48,033 bases of DNA, from the NCBI GenBank assembly GCA_035541895.1, contig DATKMK010000055.1, positions 1 to 48,033 on the forward strand, in the 5' to 3' direction. Both the position numbers and the translations under genes were made by a program. The DNA comes from DATKMK01 sp035541895. Lineage in GTDB: Bacteria > Desulfobacterota > Binatia > HRBIN30 > JACQVA1. A model generated the notes under the pieces. That model saw nothing but the letters and a program-made list of their open reading frames with translations, was not told the origin of the DNA and did no database searches. Shown one piece after another: positions 35,123 to 42,757 of the stretch; the stretch's first letter is position 1; each line of letters opens with the position of its first letter.

Positions 35123-36058
35123 ATGGGGAGACTGTGGGCGATCACCGCGTACTTCAATCCCGTCGGTTACCGCCGCCGGCTGCTCAACTATCGCATCTTT
35201 CGGCAGCGTCTGGCGGTCCCATTGATCACGGTCGAACTGGCGTACGGACCGGGGTTCGAGCTGAACCGTGACGATGCCGACGTCTTGATCCAACTGCGGG
35301 GGCACGACGTCCTGTGGCAAAAGGAACGCCTGCTCAACCTTGCCCAGCAGTCAGTGCCGCGTGATTGCGATCGGATCGCGTGGCTCGATTGCGACATCAT
35401 CTTCGCCGACGACCGATGGTCCGACCGCGCCGCGCAGTTGCTCGATGAGTACCCGCTGCTGCAGGTGTTCAGCGAACGCGTCAACCTCGATCGCGATGCA
35501 CAGGCCGATGCGCTCGCTGCGTCACCGGCGCTGTTCACGGCGGAATCGATCGCCTCGCGTGCCGCGCGCGGCGCGGCGACCGCGGATGATTTTCGCATCG
35601 CCGGTGCAGGTGTGTACCGCGGCGCTTCAACCGGGTTGGGCTGGGCCGCGCGGAGAGAGGTGCTCGATTCCGGCGGGCTCTACGACGTCTGCGTCGTTGG
35701 AAACGGCGACCGCGTCATGGCCTGCGCCGCCTACGGCCGTTTCGCCGACGGCATGGCCGTCACCAAGATGAACGCGCGCCGAGCGGTCCACTTCATGGCG
35801 TGGGCGCAGCCGTTCTTCGATCGCGTGCGTGGTCGCGTCGGGTACGTCGACGGCCGCGTGTACCATCTCTGGCACGGCGATTTCGCGGCTCGGCAGCACG
35901 CCGCGCGCCATGCGCGCTTGGACGAATTCGACTTCGACCCCTTCACCGATATCGCGCTCGACACCGCCGGCTGTTGGCGCTGGAACTCCGACAAGCCTGC
36001 CATGCAGCAATGGCTGCGCCGGTATTTCCAGGATCGCAACGAGGACGGCGATCAGTAA
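35123..36058 (+). CDS. Glycosyltransferase-like protein (GT-A-type DxD motif)
   Basis: A 311-residue protein with a nucleotide-sugar transferase pattern: N-terminal LWAITAYFNPVGYRRRLLNYRIF, then VLWQKERLLNLAQQSVPRDCDRIAWLDCDIIFADDRWSD, where D-C-D is the metal-binding DxD and the preceding region fits a Rossmann-like GT-A fold. A later segment, GAGVYRGASTGLGWAARREVLDSGGLYD, could form the acceptor side. No signal or membrane segment is seen. The acceptor is unknown. No ribosome site is evident before the ATG, so it may be translated by coupling to the DoxX gene. Confidence 0.75.
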   Translation: MGRLWAITAYFNPVGYRRRLLNYRIFRQRLAVPLITVELAYGPGFELNRDDADVLIQLRGHDVLWQKERLLNLAQQSVPRDCDRIAWLDCDIIFADDRWSDRAAQLLDEYPLLQVFSERVNLDRDAQADALAASPALFTAESIASRAARGAATADDFRIAGAGVYRGASTGLGWAARREVLDSGGLYDVCVVGNGDRVMACAAYGRFADGMAVTKMNARRAVHFMAWAQPFFDRVRGRVGYVDGRVYHLWHGDFAARQHAARHARLDEFDFDPFTDIALDTAGCWRWNSDKPAMQQWLRRYFQDRNEDGDQ

Positions 36059-36114
36059 GCGAGCGAGCGGCGCCTCGCGCATAGGGGCTGATTGCGGATA
36101 GCGTATCGACCGGA

Positions 36115-37014
36115 CTACCGGCGCGACAGCATCTGTTTCATCGTCGTCGCGTTCATCACACCGAAGTTGGCGTAGCAGTTGTTGAAGATCGCGTGCACGC
36201 GGCGCACGCCGGTGAGATCGCGCAACTTGCTCGCCCACTCCGCCAACTCGCGTTCGGCGTAGAGGTACTTGTACCGCTCGGCGGCCGTGATCCCTTTCTT
36301 CCGCCACGCCTCGGCGTTGCGGCCGTGAAAGCGGACGTACGCGTCGGGCGCAGTGACCGCGCACACCGGCGGCACGGCGTCCTTTACCTGCGGCTCGTCG
36401 ACAATCACATAGGTGAGTTGGTGGTCGCGCAGCCAATCGAGCGTCCGTGGCTGCCGTTCCGGCATCAGCCAGCTCGCGTGGCGGAACTCGATCGCCAGGG
36501 CCGAATCGGGTAAGCGCGCGCGGCACTGCTCGACATAGCGGGCGTTCGCGCGCGTGGCCGTAAACCACGGCGGAAACTGAAACACCAGCAATCCCAGCTT
36601 GCCCGCGACGCGCAACGGATCGAGCGCGCTGGCGAACATCTGGAACGCCAGGTCGCGCACCGCGTCGCTCGGACGGTTGAGCCGAGGCTGCGCCAGCTCG
36701 GCGGGCGACAGCAGCGCCTTGAGCGCGCTCGGCAGCCGCTTGGTGTCGGCCGCATGCGTCGTCAGCAACGAAAACGCTTTGATGTGGAAGGTGAAGTCGT
36801 CAGGCGTTCGCGCTGCCCACAGCGTCGCGTTGCGCTCGGACACCAGCGCGTAGTAGGTCGCGTCGACCTCCACGGTATCAAACTGTTCGGCGTAGAACCG
36901 CAGCCGATCTTCGGCGGTGGTGACGTCGGGCGGATAGAACGCGCCGGTGGCGATCAGACTCGGATCGGTCCACGACGCAGTGCCGACGTGGAATGCAGCG
37001 GACGTGACGCTCAC
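36115..37014 (-). CDS. DUF72 (YecE-like) family protein
   Basis: A 299-residue TIM-barrel-like protein: FHVGTASWTDPSLIATGAFYPP, LRFYAEQFDTVEVDATYYAL, WAARTPDDFTFHIKAFSLLTTH, KLGLLVFQFPPWFTAT, LAIEFRHASWL, and the C-terminal FNNCYANFGVMNATTMKQML. These are the hallmark segments of DUF72, whose biochemical role is unproven. The start is a GTG. It is convergent with the glycosyltransferase-like gene and divergent from the DUF255 gene, with a 94-base promoter gap. Confidence 0.9.
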   Translation of the reverse strand: MSVTSAAFHVGTASWTDPSLIATGAFYPPDVTTAEDRLRFYAEQFDTVEVDATYYALVSERNATLWAARTPDDFTFHIKAFSLLTTHAADTKRLPSALKALLSPAELAQPRLNRPSDAVRDLAFQMFASALDPLRVAGKLGLLVFQFPPWFTATRANARYVEQCRARLPDSALAIEFRHASWLMPERQPRTLDWLRDHQLTYVIVDEPQVKDAVPPVCAVTAPDAYVRFHGRNAEAWRKKGITAAERYKYLYAERELAEWASKLRDLTGVRRVHAIFNNCYANFGVMNATTMKQMLSRR

Positions 37015-37108
37015 GACCCGTCGCTATCGCATTGCCGTCAGTCAGGCCAGCACGCCTTGACCCCCACCCGCACAAGGCGGATGGTGCGTCCGAACAAGAG
37101 GAGTCGCG

Positions 37109-39154
37109 GTGCCCGAGCACACCAATCGTCTCATCCACGAGTCGAGTCCCTACCTGCGCCAGCACGCGCACAATCCGGTCGACTGGTACCCGTGGGGCGC
37201 GGACGCGCTCGACAAGGCGCGGCGCGAGAACAAGCCGATTCTCCTCAGCATCGGCTACTCGGCGTGTCATTGGTGTCACGTCATGGAGCACGAGTCGTTC
37301 GAAGACGAGGCGACCGCGGCGCTGATGAATCAGCACTTCGTCAGCATCAAGATCGATCGGGAAGAGCGGCCGGACATCGACCACATCTACATGAACGCCG
37401 TGCAACTGCTCACCGGACGCGGCGGCTGGCCGATGACCGTGTTTCTCACGCCCGACGGCAAGCCGTTCTACGGCGGCACGTACTTCCCCCCGCAAGATCG
37501 TCACGGGCTCCCGAGCTTCCAGCGCGTGCTGCTTGCCGTTGCCGATGCGTATCGCAACAAGCCGGACGACGTACAAAAGACCGTCGGGCAATTGATGGCG
37601 GCGTTGCACGGCGTCGACACGCATCAGGCGTCGACCCAAGCGCTCGACGCGACGGTGGTGGCGGCCGGTGCCGCCGCGCTGGCACGCGCATACGATGAAA
37701 CCTACGGTGGGATCGGCCAGGCGCCCAAGTTTCCCAACGAAGCCGCGCTCGATCTGTTCTTGCGCGTCCATCGCAACGGGGGCGGCGAGCGCTACCGCGA
37801 CATGACCCTCCACACGCTGCGACAAATGGCGCGCGGCGGCATCTACGATCAGATCGGCGGCGGTTTCCACCGCTACTCGGTCGACCAGCGGTGGCTGGTG
37901 CCGCACTTCGAGAAGATGCTGTACGACAACGCCCAACTCGTTCCGCTCTATCTGTCGGCGTTCCAGCTCACCGGCGACGAGTTCTTCGCCCGCATCGCGC
38001 GCGAGACCCTCGATTACGTCCTGCGCGAAATGCGAGATCCGGCCGGCGGGTTCTACTCGACGCAGGACGCCGACAGCGAAGGGGAAGAAGGCAAGTTCTT
38101 TCTGTGGGATGTCACCGAGGTGCGCGCGCTGTTGGGCGATGACGCGGCGGACGTGGTGCGCCGCTACTGGGACATCAGCGAGGAAGGCAACTTTGAGCAC
38201 CGCAACATCCTGCACGTCACGCTTGAAGTCGAGCATCTCGCGAAGATGTTCCGTCGTGAGGTCTCAGACGCGCAGCGGCTGTTGGCCGAGGCGCGCTGCA
38301 AAATGTTCGGAGCGCGCGAACGGCGAGTCAAACCCGGACGCGACGACAAGGTGCTGACCGCGTGGAACGCGCTCATGATCAGCGCGTTCGCCAAAGCGGC
38401 GGAGGTGCTGGACGACGCACGCTATCGACAAGCCGCGGTCGACGGCGTTGCGTTCGTGGAGTCGGCGCTGCAGCGCGGCGACCGCTTGCTCAGCACGTTC
38501 AAAGATGGCGTCGCCAAGTTGAACGGCTACCTCGACGACTACGCGTTCTTCATCGCGGCGTTGATCGACGTGTTCGAAGCCGTGCAGGATCGGCGCTATC
38601 TCGAACGCGCTGGCATGCTCGCCGATTCGATGCTCGTTCATTTCTGGGATGCGGACGCGGGCGGATTTTTCTTCACCAGCGACGATCACGAACAGCTCAT
38701 CCTGCGCAGCAAGCCCGCGTTCGACGGCTCGATCCCGTCAGGGAACTCGGTGGCGGCGCATGATCTCCTGCGTCTTCATCGCTACACCGAGACCGCACTG
38801 TATCTTGATCGCGCCGAGACCGCGCTGCGCGTGTACGCCGGCCAGATGGCCCAGCAGCCCTTCGGCTTCGCCAACATGCTGTGCGCGCTGGACTTCGCGA
38901 CGCAGCAGCCGCACGAGGTTGTCGTGGTTGCGCCGCCCGACACCGGCGCGGTGCTGCTCCAACGAATTCGTCGAACCTATCTTCCCAACCGCACGCTGAC
39001 GCTCGTTGATTCGCCGGCGACCCCCTCGTTGCCCGGACCATTGCAAGGCAAAGGTGCGGTGGACGGTAAGCCGACGGTCTACGTCTGCCGTCGCATGACC
39101 TGCTCTTCGCCGGCGACCGAGTGGGACGACGTCGAGCCGCTGCTCAATCCATAG
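37109..39154 (+). CDS. DUF255 thioredoxin-domain protein (YyaL/SPATA20 family)
   Basis: A 681-residue protein of the YyaL family: N-terminal thioredoxin-like domain with RLIHESSPYLRQHAHNPVDWYPWG and the active-site-like CHWC (C53-C56) in SIGYSACHWCHVMEHESFED. A large (alpha/alpha)6-type region follows, with GGIGQAPKFPNE, GGIYDQIGGGFHRYSVDQRWLVPHFEKMLYDNAQL and a C-terminal Rossmann-like tail. The family is widespread and poorly understood; an N-acyl-glucosamine epimerase-like barrel is likely. The GTG start has GAGGAG 5 bases upstream. It ends next to a small hairpin. Confidence 0.9.
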   Translation: MPEHTNRLIHESSPYLRQHAHNPVDWYPWGADALDKARRENKPILLSIGYSACHWCHVMEHESFEDEATAALMNQHFVSIKIDREERPDIDHIYMNAVQLLTGRGGWPMTVFLTPDGKPFYGGTYFPPQDRHGLPSFQRVLLAVADAYRNKPDDVQKTVGQLMAALHGVDTHQASTQALDATVVAAGAAALARAYDETYGGIGQAPKFPNEAALDLFLRVHRNGGGERYRDMTLHTLRQMARGGIYDQIGGGFHRYSVDQRWLVPHFEKMLYDNAQLVPLYLSAFQLTGDEFFARIARETLDYVLREMRDPAGGFYSTQDADSEGEEGKFFLWDVTEVRALLGDDAADVVRRYWDISEEGNFEHRNILHVTLEVEHLAKMFRREVSDAQRLLAEARCKMFGARERRVKPGRDDKVLTAWNALMISAFAKAAEVLDDARYRQAAVDGVAFVESALQRGDRLLSTFKDGVAKLNGYLDDYAFFIAALIDVFEAVQDRRYLERAGMLADSMLVHFWDADAGGFFFTSDDHEQLILRSKPAFDGSIPSGNSVAAHDLLRLHRYTETALYLDRAETALRVYAGQMAQQPFGFANMLCALDFATQQPHEVVVVAPPDTGAVLLQRIRRTYLPNRTLTLVDSPATPSLPGPLQGKGAVDGKPTVYVCRRMTCSSPATEWDDVEPLLNP

Positions 39155-39172
39155 GGTGGCACGCGCGCCACC
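39155..39172 (+). terminator. Short hairpin after the DUF255 gene
   Basis: GGTGGC (39155-39160) and GCCACC (39167-39172) pair around a 6-base loop immediately after the stop codon. A short A-rich stretch follows but no U tract, so termination is only possible. Confidence 0.35.
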
Positions 39173-39231
39173 GCAAAAATCCTGAAGCAATTGCTGGCGT
39201 TTGGCGATAGACTCGGTTGACGGAGGGAGCC

Positions 39232-41661
39232 GTGGCGATAGATGCGTCGGACCTGGAGGCGTTGCGCAGCGAAGCGCGACGCGTGTTGCCGCAAGTCGCC
39301 GGCGAGATTCGGCTGCGCGGGATCGAACAACCAATCAAGGTCGTTCGCGATCGCTGGGGTGTCCCGCACGTGTTTGCCAAGAGTACGCGCGATCTGTTCT
39401 TTGCGCAGGGGTTCGTACACGCGCAGGATCGGCTGTGGCAGATGGAGCTGCGCCGGCGCATTTCGTCGGGGCGATTGGCCGAAGTGTTCGGACCCGGCGC
39501 ACTCAAGCGCGACGTGTTTGCACGCACGCTCGGATTCCAGCGCGGACTGGCGCAAGAATGGGACAGCTACGACGAGGAGACCCGCGCCATCGTCGAGGCC
39601 TACGTCGCCGGCGTCAACGCATTTGTCGCCGACCATCTCGATCGCCTGCCGATCGAGTTTCAGCTCGTCGGCTTCGCGCCCGAACCGTGGACGTTTCTCG
39701 ACGCGCTCACGCGGGCCGTGGCCTACAACCAGGGGGGCATCTGGCCGCGGAAGATTCTCCGCGCGCGCCTGATCGCCCGGCTCGGGGTCGAGCGAGCGCG
39801 CCAGTTGATGCCGACCGATCCCGATGTCGCGATCGAGGTCCCCGACGGGCTCGACTACGGCTGGCTCGGTGCCGATGCGGTTGCGGATCACCTCGAATCC
39901 CTCGGCTATCCAGCCGACGGCGAACTCGGCGCACGCAATCTCGATCTGGCACCGGGTGCTCCCTGGTTGGCGGGTGAAGCAGCCGGCGATGCCGCGGTCG
40001 GCTCGAACAATTGGGCGGTCGACAGCTTCAAGGCCCTCGGCGGCAAGCCGCTGCTGGCGTCCGATCCGCATCTCGGGATCGCGCATCCGTCGCATTGGTA
40101 CGAGATGCATCTGATCGGCCCAACCTATGACGGCAAGCGGTTCTACAACGTCGCCGGATGCTCGACGCCCGGACAGCCGGGGATCGTGATCGGCCGCAAC
40201 GCCCGCATCGCGTGGGGGCTCACCAACGCGTCCGCGGACATTCAGGACGTGTACATCGAAGAATTCGATCCGAACGATCCGTTGCGCTATCGCACGCCGG
40301 CGGGCTGGGCGCTGGCGGACACCGGCGAGGAGGCGTTCGCTGTGCGCGGCGCGCGTGAACCGGAGCGCCGTACGATCCGCATCACGCGTCACGGCCCGAT
40401 CGTGCACACGTCGGCCGACAGACGCCTCGGTTTGGCGCTGCGCTGGACGGCGTACGAACCCGGCTCGGTGTTCATGGGCGTGCTGCGCATCAATCGCGCG
40501 GCGAATTGGGAGGAGTTCACCGGGGCGCTGCGCGAGTGGGCGGCGCCGCCGATGAACTTTCTCTACGCCGACGTCGACGGCCACATCGGCCATGTCGCCG
40601 CCGGCCGCTACCCGATTCGGCGGTGCGGCAAGGGACTGGTGCCGGTGCCGGGATGGACCGATGACTATGAATGGGACGGCTTCGCGCCGTTCGAGCATTG
40701 CCCACAGACGTTGAATGCATCGGATCACTTCATCGCCACCGCCAACCAACGCACCACCAGCGCGAGCTCGCCGCATCCGGTGTCGCACGAGTGGGATGCC
40801 GGCTTTCGCGCGGCACGCATCAAGAGCCGCCTGCACGAGCAACGGCGCTGGAGCGTCGGCGACATGGCCGAACTGCAGTCGGACGTTCTGTCGCTGCCCG
40901 CGCAGAGCATCGTCCCGTTTGTGCTCGGAGCGGTCGACGGCGACGGTGATGACGCCGCGGCCATCGCCCGCGAGCTGTTCGGCGGGTGGAACTTCGTCTT
41001 GGACCGCGGCAGCGCGGCGGCGGCGTTGTACGAAGCGACGCTCCATCGCTGGTTCGCCAACGTGTTTCGTCCACGCTTGGGCGATCTCTTTCACCACTAC
41101 GTCGACCAGAGCAGCGCGGTGTTGCTCTCGGCGATGCGGTTACTCGAGCGCCCCGACGCGTTTTGGCTCGCCGCGGCCGCCGGCATCCGCAGCGAGAGCG
41201 CGGCGGAGCTGCGCGACGCGGTGCTGCGCCGCTGCGTGCGTGAGGCGGTGGCCGAGTTGCAGCAGCGATTCGGCGAGGACGTCGGCGCCTGGCGCTGGGG
41301 CCGCCTGCACACAATCTATTTCGCTCACGGCGCCGCGCGCACACCCGCGTTGAAACGGCTGTTCAATGTCGGCCCGTTCGAAATGCCGGGCGACGGCTTC
41401 ACCCCCAACAACACCGGTCAGAATTTTCGCTTCTCCTATCGGCAAGTCGCCCTCGCGTCGTACCGGCAGATCGTCGACCTCGGCAATCCCGACGCCTCGC
41501 TCGCGATTCACCCCATCGGCCAGAGCGGTCAGCCCGAGAGCCCACACTACAGCGACCTCGCGCCGCTGTGGGCACGCGGCGAATATCATCCGATGCTGTT
41601 CACTCGCGGTGCCATCGAGGCCGTCGCCGAAGCGACGGTGATGCTGCTTCCGGCGGAGTGA
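39232..41661 (+). CDS. Penicillin-acylase-family (Ntn) amide hydrolase without visible signal peptide
   Basis: An 809-residue Ntn-hydrolase precursor. The alpha part carries VVRDRWGVPHVFAKSTRDLFFAQGFVHAQDRLWQMELRRR. Autocleavage should occur before the nucleophilic serine of GSNNWAVDS (about residue 258), leaving a beta chain with LLASDPHLGIAHPSHWYEMHLIGP. Relatives deacylate penicillins or acyl-homoserine lactones, but many act on other amides. The GTG start has GGAGG 6 bases upstream; the N-terminus is polar, so this member seems cytosolic, unlike classical periplasmic acylases. Its stop is 1 base from the stop of the convergent hydrolase gene. Confidence 0.9.
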   Translation: MAIDASDLEALRSEARRVLPQVAGEIRLRGIEQPIKVVRDRWGVPHVFAKSTRDLFFAQGFVHAQDRLWQMELRRRISSGRLAEVFGPGALKRDVFARTLGFQRGLAQEWDSYDEETRAIVEAYVAGVNAFVADHLDRLPIEFQLVGFAPEPWTFLDALTRAVAYNQGGIWPRKILRARLIARLGVERARQLMPTDPDVAIEVPDGLDYGWLGADAVADHLESLGYPADGELGARNLDLAPGAPWLAGEAAGDAAVGSNNWAVDSFKALGGKPLLASDPHLGIAHPSHWYEMHLIGPTYDGKRFYNVAGCSTPGQPGIVIGRNARIAWGLTNASADIQDVYIEEFDPNDPLRYRTPAGWALADTGEEAFAVRGAREPERRTIRITRHGPIVHTSADRRLGLALRWTAYEPGSVFMGVLRINRAANWEEFTGALREWAAPPMNFLYADVDGHIGHVAAGRYPIRRCGKGLVPVPGWTDDYEWDGFAPFEHCPQTLNASDHFIATANQRTTSASSPHPVSHEWDAGFRAARIKSRLHEQRRWSVGDMAELQSDVLSLPAQSIVPFVLGAVDGDGDDAAAIARELFGGWNFVLDRGSAAAALYEATLHRWFANVFRPRLGDLFHHYVDQSSAVLLSAMRLLERPDAFWLAAAAGIRSESAAELRDAVLRRCVREAVAELQQRFGEDVGAWRWGRLHTIYFAHGAARTPALKRLFNVGPFEMPGDGFTPNNTGQNFRFSYRQVALASYRQIVDLGNPDASLAIHPIGQSGQPESPHYSDLAPLWARGEYHPMLFTRGAIEAVAEATVMLLPAE

Positions 41662-41662
41662 T

Positions 41663-42754
41663 TCATCGCGCCGGCAACGCGGCGAACCAATCGAGGATGC
41701 GCACGTTCTCCGATCGGGGATACGTGTGCGAAAGTTCCGGCAGCTCGCGGTAGGTTAGGACCGCGCCGGCGGCGGCCAGGGTCTCCCGCGCGGCGCGCGC
41801 CAGTTGCACCGGAAACACAAAGTCGCGCGCGCCGTGGACCAGATAGATCGGCACGCCGCGCGCGCGATCGAGATTGCCGATGGCGTGATTTGCCGGATGG
41901 AGCACGCCGCACAGCGGTGCGAGCGCTCGGAAGACCTGCGGATGCGCGAGTCCATACAACAGGGTGAAGGTCGCGCCGTCGGACAAGCCGGTGAGGAGAA
42001 TCCGCTCGCGGTCGATGCGATACTGCTGAGACAGCCACGCCAAGATTTCCAGCAGGCCGCGTTCCTCGATGTCGCCCCACGTGTCCGCTACCGCACTCGG
42101 CGCGACTAACAGGTATCCCAAACTCTTGGCCTCGCGGACCCAGGTCCACAGGAAGTCGGGGCCGTTGCCGGAGCCGCCGTGCAAGGCCACGATCACTGGC
42201 CAACTCCGTTCCGCGGTGTAGGACTCGGGAACATACAACGCGAAACCGCCATGGTGGCCGCCGCTGCTGACACGGATGACGCCGGTGGTCGACCCGTCGC
42301 CACGGCGCGCCGGCTCATCCGGCACGGTGGTACCGGGTAGCTGCCAGAAGTCGGCGAACGGCGGTAACGCTTGCCGAAAGAAATAGAAGCTTGCCTGGGC
42401 TTGCGCCAATTCGTGCAGTGCGCCGAGGACGCGCGGAATCCGTTCGGGCGGCGGCGCGGCAGTGAACGAGGCGAACGATTCGAACGCGGTCTCGGCGTGA
42501 TGAAAGCCCTCACGCACCCCGGATGCGAACGCCGCAAGGTCAGGCGGCGGCGGCGCGGCGTCGACGGCCGAGCGCGCTGTCGCGAAGGCGTCGCGGAACA
42601 ACTGAGTCATCTCCGCCGCCAGCGCCGTCGAACGCTCCGGAGCCAGTTGCTCCGCCGCGGCTTCCATCCACGCAAGAAAGCGGCGTGCAACCTCCGCCAT
42701 CATCAGGGCCGCCCGCAAATATCGCGCTTCGGCTTGCGAAACCGGCTCGCTCAT
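41663..42754 (-). CDS. Alpha/beta hydrolase (PHB-depolymerase/carboxylesterase-like)
   Basis: A 363-residue protein. The first 150 residues are mostly helical and unrelated to known hydrolases that I can name. The C-terminal part is an alpha/beta hydrolase: VIVALHGGSGNG (oxyanion loop), nucleophile serine in LTGLSDGATFTLL (GxSxG), a likely acid in VHGARDFVFP and the histidine in LPELSHTYP. The fold resembles feruloyl esterase and PHB depolymerase-type enzymes. It starts 3 bases after the peptidase-PDZ-thioredoxin lipoprotein and probably shares its transcript. No signal peptide is seen. Confidence 0.85.
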   Translation of the reverse strand: MSEPVSQAEARYLRAALMMAEVARRFLAWMEAAAEQLAPERSTALAAEMTQLFRDAFATARSAVDAAPPPPDLAAFASGVREGFHHAETAFESFASFTAAPPPERIPRVLGALHELAQAQASFYFFRQALPPFADFWQLPGTTVPDEPARRGDGSTTGVIRVSSGGHHGGFALYVPESYTAERSWPVIVALHGGSGNGPDFLWTWVREAKSLGYLLVAPSAVADTWGDIEERGLLEILAWLSQQYRIDRERILLTGLSDGATFTLLYGLAHPQVFRALAPLCGVLHPANHAIGNLDRARGVPIYLVHGARDFVFPVQLARAARETLAAAGAVLTYRELPELSHTYPRSENVRILDWFAALPAR

Positions 42755-42757
42755 GAA

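Noticed and set aside
36878..38236. Minus-strand open frame of 452 residues across the DUF255 gene
   Set aside because: Shadow of a well-supported gene on the plus strand.
39079..41097. Minus-strand open frame of 672 residues across the penicillin-acylase gene
   Set aside because: Arg- and Ala-rich antisense translation without domains; explained by codon bias of the true gene.
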